DNA of 64,000 nt from Cephalopachus bancanus. Its lineage: Eukaryota > Chordata > Mammalia > Primates > Tarsiidae. The position numbers were made by a program, and so were the translations under genes. Shown here piece by piece: positions 60,691 through 64,000 of this stretch. The notes under the pieces are model-generated. The model made no database searches. It was not told the origin of the DNA and was given only the letters and a program-made list of their open reading frames with translations. Positions within the stretch are counted from its first letter, which is position 1; the number at the start of each line of letters is the position of its first letter. The DNA is taken from contig JAPVLO010000044.1 of the NCBI GenBank assembly GCA_027257055.1, forward strand, positions 5,580,001 to 5,644,000, given 5' to 3'.

Positions 60691-60818
60691 TTAGACTGAT
60701 GAGTACCTGTTATAGCTCACAGTGAGGAAGAAGCTGCAGGAATTTCTTGGTTTTCAAAGTTGAAATTGTATAGAATCAAGTGTCAGCATTATAATCCAGC
60801 TGGCATTTCTTCACCCAT

Positions 60819-61141
60819 ATAAAGATATATATTGCAAGCCAGGCTCGGTGGCTCAGCCTGTAATCCCACGCCTTTGGGAGGCTAAAGTGAGTGGATTGCC
60901 TGAGCCCGCGGGTTCGAGACACGCCTGGGCAGCGAGACCTCATCTCTACAATAAATAAAAAAAATCAGCCGGGCGTGGTAGCGCATGCCTGTAATTCTGG
61001 TTACTTGTAAGGCTGAGGCGGAAGGATCGCCAGAGCCCAGCAGGTCGAGGCTGCGGTCGCTGGGAGCAGCCACTGCACTCCAATCTGGGCGACAGAGTGA
61101 GACTCCGACTCAAAAATAATAAAAATAAAGATATATATTGC
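60819..61141 (+). mobile_element. Young dimeric Alu with 17-bp TSD
   Basis: ATAAAGATATATATTGC at 60819-60835 and 61125-61141, exact. Element GGCTCGGTGGCTCAGCCTGT through GAGACTCCGACTC and an A-rich tail. CpGs well kept. One of the youngest insertions here. Confidence 0.97.
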
Positions 61142-61219
61142 CTAGACACTGAACTTCAACCAAGCAATGAATGAATCATAGGCCAGAGACAAAAACAAAA
61201 ATTCAGAAATCATTTGCTC

Positions 61220-61552
61220 TAGGATTTTTTTTTTTTTTTTTGTATGTTTGTTTTTGTTTTTTGAGTCAGAGTCTCACTCTGTCACCCAGACTGGAGTGCA
61301 GTTGCATATTCACGGCCACTGCAGCCTCGACCTGCTGGGCTCAGGCAATCCTTCCACCTCAGCCTTCCAAGTAGCTGGAACTACAGGCACATGCCACTAC
61401 ACCTGGCTAATTTTTTTTAATTATTGTAGAGATGAGGTCTTGCCAAGTTGCCCAGGCTGGTCTCGAACCCGTGGGTTCAGACAGTCCTCTCACCTCGGCC
61501 TCCCAAAGTGCTGGGATTGTAGGAGTAAACCACCGTGCCCGGCAAGGATTTT
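61220..61552 (-). mobile_element. Dimeric Alu with TSD
   Basis: T-run, GAGTCAGAGTCTCACTCTGT, TTTTAATTATTGTAGAGATG linker, CACCGTGCCCGGCA end. AGGATTTTTTT lies on both sides. Confidence 0.95.
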
Positions 61553-61825
61553 TTTAAAAGGTTCACTGCTCCTAGATTTGAGTATTTGTTTAATAGAATG
61601 AATTTTTTTTTGTAGCCATAACTCATAAAACAGGGAAATAACATCATTTATCAAAGAACTAAGAAAAAAATATATACCTGTGTTAGGAGAGATTCTTTAG
61701 AGGGGAGTACTATTAGTGGATTTTGTTGTACTTAGCAAAATCAATGATTAATCAAATCAGATGGAACATAATTGAACGATTTTTCATATACTAACACAAT
61801 TATTTGACAGTATTCCTCCTTGTAG

Positions 61826-61878
61826 GCCAGTATAGCAATATGGTGAATGGTGTGTCAGATGGTATTACCAGTATCTAA
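61826..61878 (+). CDS. Possible terminal coding exon segment, unknown gene
   Basis: The acceptor TATTCCTCCTTGTAG ends at 61825. The only long open frame needs one base from the preceding exon, which is what the candidate at 21943-22027 supplies (phase 1, giving GGC, Gly). It then reads Q-Y-S-N-M-V-N-G-V-S-D-G-I-T-S-I and stops at TAA 61876-61878. The other two frames stop within seven codons. The implied intron is about 40 kb of mostly L1 and Alu. This is the second weakest of the four candidates, because 17 open codons can arise by chance. Alternatively it could be a 35-nt internal exon ending before GTATTA at 61861. Confidence 0.28.
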
Positions 61879-62499
61879 ATTATTAAGCCACTTTCATGTA
61901 TAGTGAAATCAGGCATATATGGATATCAGTGTTGGCTAAATTTTGAAATCTTCATCCAGACCATTATATTTTTCATGGCTTAATATTGCTTAGTAAATAC
62001 CTATTGAATGATAAAGACTACATTTGCTTTCTTGCTTGAGGAACAAGGTAAAGAAGGTCAGTGTCTTAAAGCAAGTAGATTCTTGTGTCCTCTCGTCCTC
62101 TTTTGTGGATTAGAAGATTCACTGTAGGGAACTATAGCGACTTGCCTGTGGTCCTTAGTTCTTTGTGTGAATCTCAGCTCTATCCCTTACTAACTTGATG
62201 AACTTAAAAATTACTTGACCATTTTAAATGATGGTTACTGTAGTGCTAATATACTTGTTAAGTGAAAACTTTTAGAATAAATGTTTGCTTTTCTTATCCT
62301 AACCTGATCAACTCAAAATAAGGTAAAAAGTCACATTGAGGGCCTAGTTTCCAGTACTGGCCATTTTTTTTCAATCCAAGGAAAAGCCATATTTTCCTGT
62401 TTGCTGTTTGCTAGATTGCTGGATGACTCTTCACAAATACTTGTCAGTTTTAAGAATGGAAGTTGGCAGCCTTGTATAAAAAACTTAGACTTAAGGTAA

Positions 62500-62680
62500 A
62501 ATTCCACTTTCATCTGCTGCTTATTGGCTTTTTGCCCAGGTGATTAATATCTCCCAAATATCAGTGTCCTCATCTGTAAAATGAGAGTACTATTATTTGC
62601 ATCATGATTTTTGTCAGAATTAAATATGATAGTGTATATAGAAGAATGTCTACTAGGACTTAGATGTTCAACAGTTGTCA
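62500..62680 (+). mobile_element. MIR SINE fragment
   Basis: GTGTCCTCATCTGTAAAATG followed by GTCAGAATTAAATATGATAG: the MIR core. Confidence 0.72.
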
Positions 62681-63059
62681 GCTCCCTTTCTCTATTTAAG
62701 GACATGCCCACCGTGTATACTAGAGTAGAAAATATTGAGAACCACAGCTTTAGACATTGTATGTTTATTGAAACTGAGACAACTGCATGTCTAGTTGTTG
62801 TCTTCCCTTTTTTCCTTCTGTGATTAATTCAGTGCTTGTGAACACAAAGCATGATCATAAATGTGATAGTAAATGACATTTTAATTATCTCGTAGATTAA
62901 TAACTCCCTAAATTGCTCTAGTATTTTTGAGTAAACTACTGCTCTGAAACAGAAGGTAGTTGGAAAGCATGCCATCAATATCCTGATGTTGTGCAGTGAC
63001 TTATGCCTAACAAATTGAGTAATTACCTGGTTCTGGCTATTCCTAAATAGACCTTCATG

Positions 63060-63215
63060 GTTGAAGGAATGTGGACCTGGAGTCAAGTCTCGGCTCTCCC
63101 TCTATATGTGATCCCCATGAATTAACCTCCCTGGGCCTCTGTTTGCTCATCTGCAATGTGATAGAGGTAAAGGACATAATTTCTATAGCCCTTTACACTT
63201 CTAACATATATAATC
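63060..63215 (+). mobile_element. MIR SINE fragment
   Basis: GGACCTGGAGTCAAGTCTCG, TTAACCTCCCTGGGCCTCTG, TTTGCTCATCTGCAATGTGA. Confidence 0.8.
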
Positions 63216-63407
63216 TTAAATAAAGGAGAAGTCAATCTAATCAAAAACTGTTATATTCAGTTGACTGATTACTGAAAATAAAGGAATTGATAATCAGGAA
63301 AATATAAATAAATATGTGAATAAAACATCAGTGTTAGATGGGATCCTTACACTTCTTATTAGGTAAGATATTTTGCTTTTAGGGGCCATAAAATGTTGCA
63401 GAGATTA

Positions 63408-63760
<353 letters not shown>

Positions 63761-63763
63761 AGT

Positions 63764-64000
63764 ACCAGGCGTGGTGGCTCAAGCCTATAATGCCAGAACT
63801 TTGGGAGGCCAAGGTGAGAGGATTGCCTGAGTCCAGGAGTTCAAGACTAGCCTGGGCAACTTGGTGAGCCCTCGTCTCTATAAAAAAATTAACCAGATGT
63901 GATGACACATGCCTGTAGTTCCAGCTACTTGGAAGACTGAGGCAGAGGGATCATCTGAGCCCAGCGGGTCGAGTCTGCAGTGGCCATGAGTGTGCCACTG
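63764..64000 (+). mobile_element. Alu SINE, cut by the window end
   Basis: CCAGGCGTGGTGGCTCAAGC, CTCTATAAAAAAATTAACCA linker, CCCAGCGGGTCGAGTCTGCA; the tail lies outside the window. Confidence 0.95.

Overview
The window is mammalian nuclear DNA, and the repeats point to a haplorrhine primate, most likely a tarsier (Carlito/Tarsius). The evidence is about 30 Alu-type SINEs. Most are dimers of an AluJ-derived type with shared private differences: a left arm starting GGCTCGGTGGCTCAGCCTG, a middle linker CTCTACAATAAATCAAAAA, and a right arm with GGAGCCCAGCAGGTCGAGG. Several have intact target-site duplications (TSDs), so this type was active recently. The tRNA-derived SINEs of galagos and lorises and the typical lemur Alu linker are absent. 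The species call is an inference from repeats.

No complete gene, RNA gene, CpG-island promoter or CRISPR-like array is visible. Open frames longer than about 60 codons fall almost entirely in L1, Alu, mariner, LTR or L2 sequence. The only cellular coding candidates are four short plus-strand exon-like segments: 6393-6408, 12876-12937, 21943-22027 and 61826-61878. They have reasonable splice signals and, if joined in order, keep one open reading frame. I do not recognise the protein. If they are real, the window is mostly intron of one plus-strand gene.

Layout. 1-4050: an old minus-strand L1 broken by an Alu and younger L1 pieces, then a 3' L1 copy on the plus strand. 4050-18100: mostly low-repeat AT-rich DNA with ancient L2/MIR/MER5A pieces, a Tigger-like DNA transposon (17053-17552), one full Alu, and two short LTR-derived inserts with A-tails and duplications. 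18180-30600: Alu-rich, with a MER21-like LTR (19240-20040), a mariner transposase remnant (23775-24330) and a small GC-rich insert with a 19-bp flanking repeat. 30600-33690: L2, MIR and unique DNA. 33690-60700: a 27-kb nest of L1s, nearly all on the minus strand. It includes one near full-length L1 (38075-43450) with degenerate ORF1 and ORF2, another Tigger-like element, and a (TC)33 tract. 60700-64000: Alus, MIRs and the possible terminal exon.

The L1 machinery explains most of the window: L1 copies themselves, Alus, and three short non-L1, non-Alu inserts bearing A-rich tails or flanking duplications. The most unusual signals are these short inserts, which resemble the LTR-derived, L1-mobilised class described for tarsiers (TINEs), the mariner relic, and the phase-compatible exon chain.
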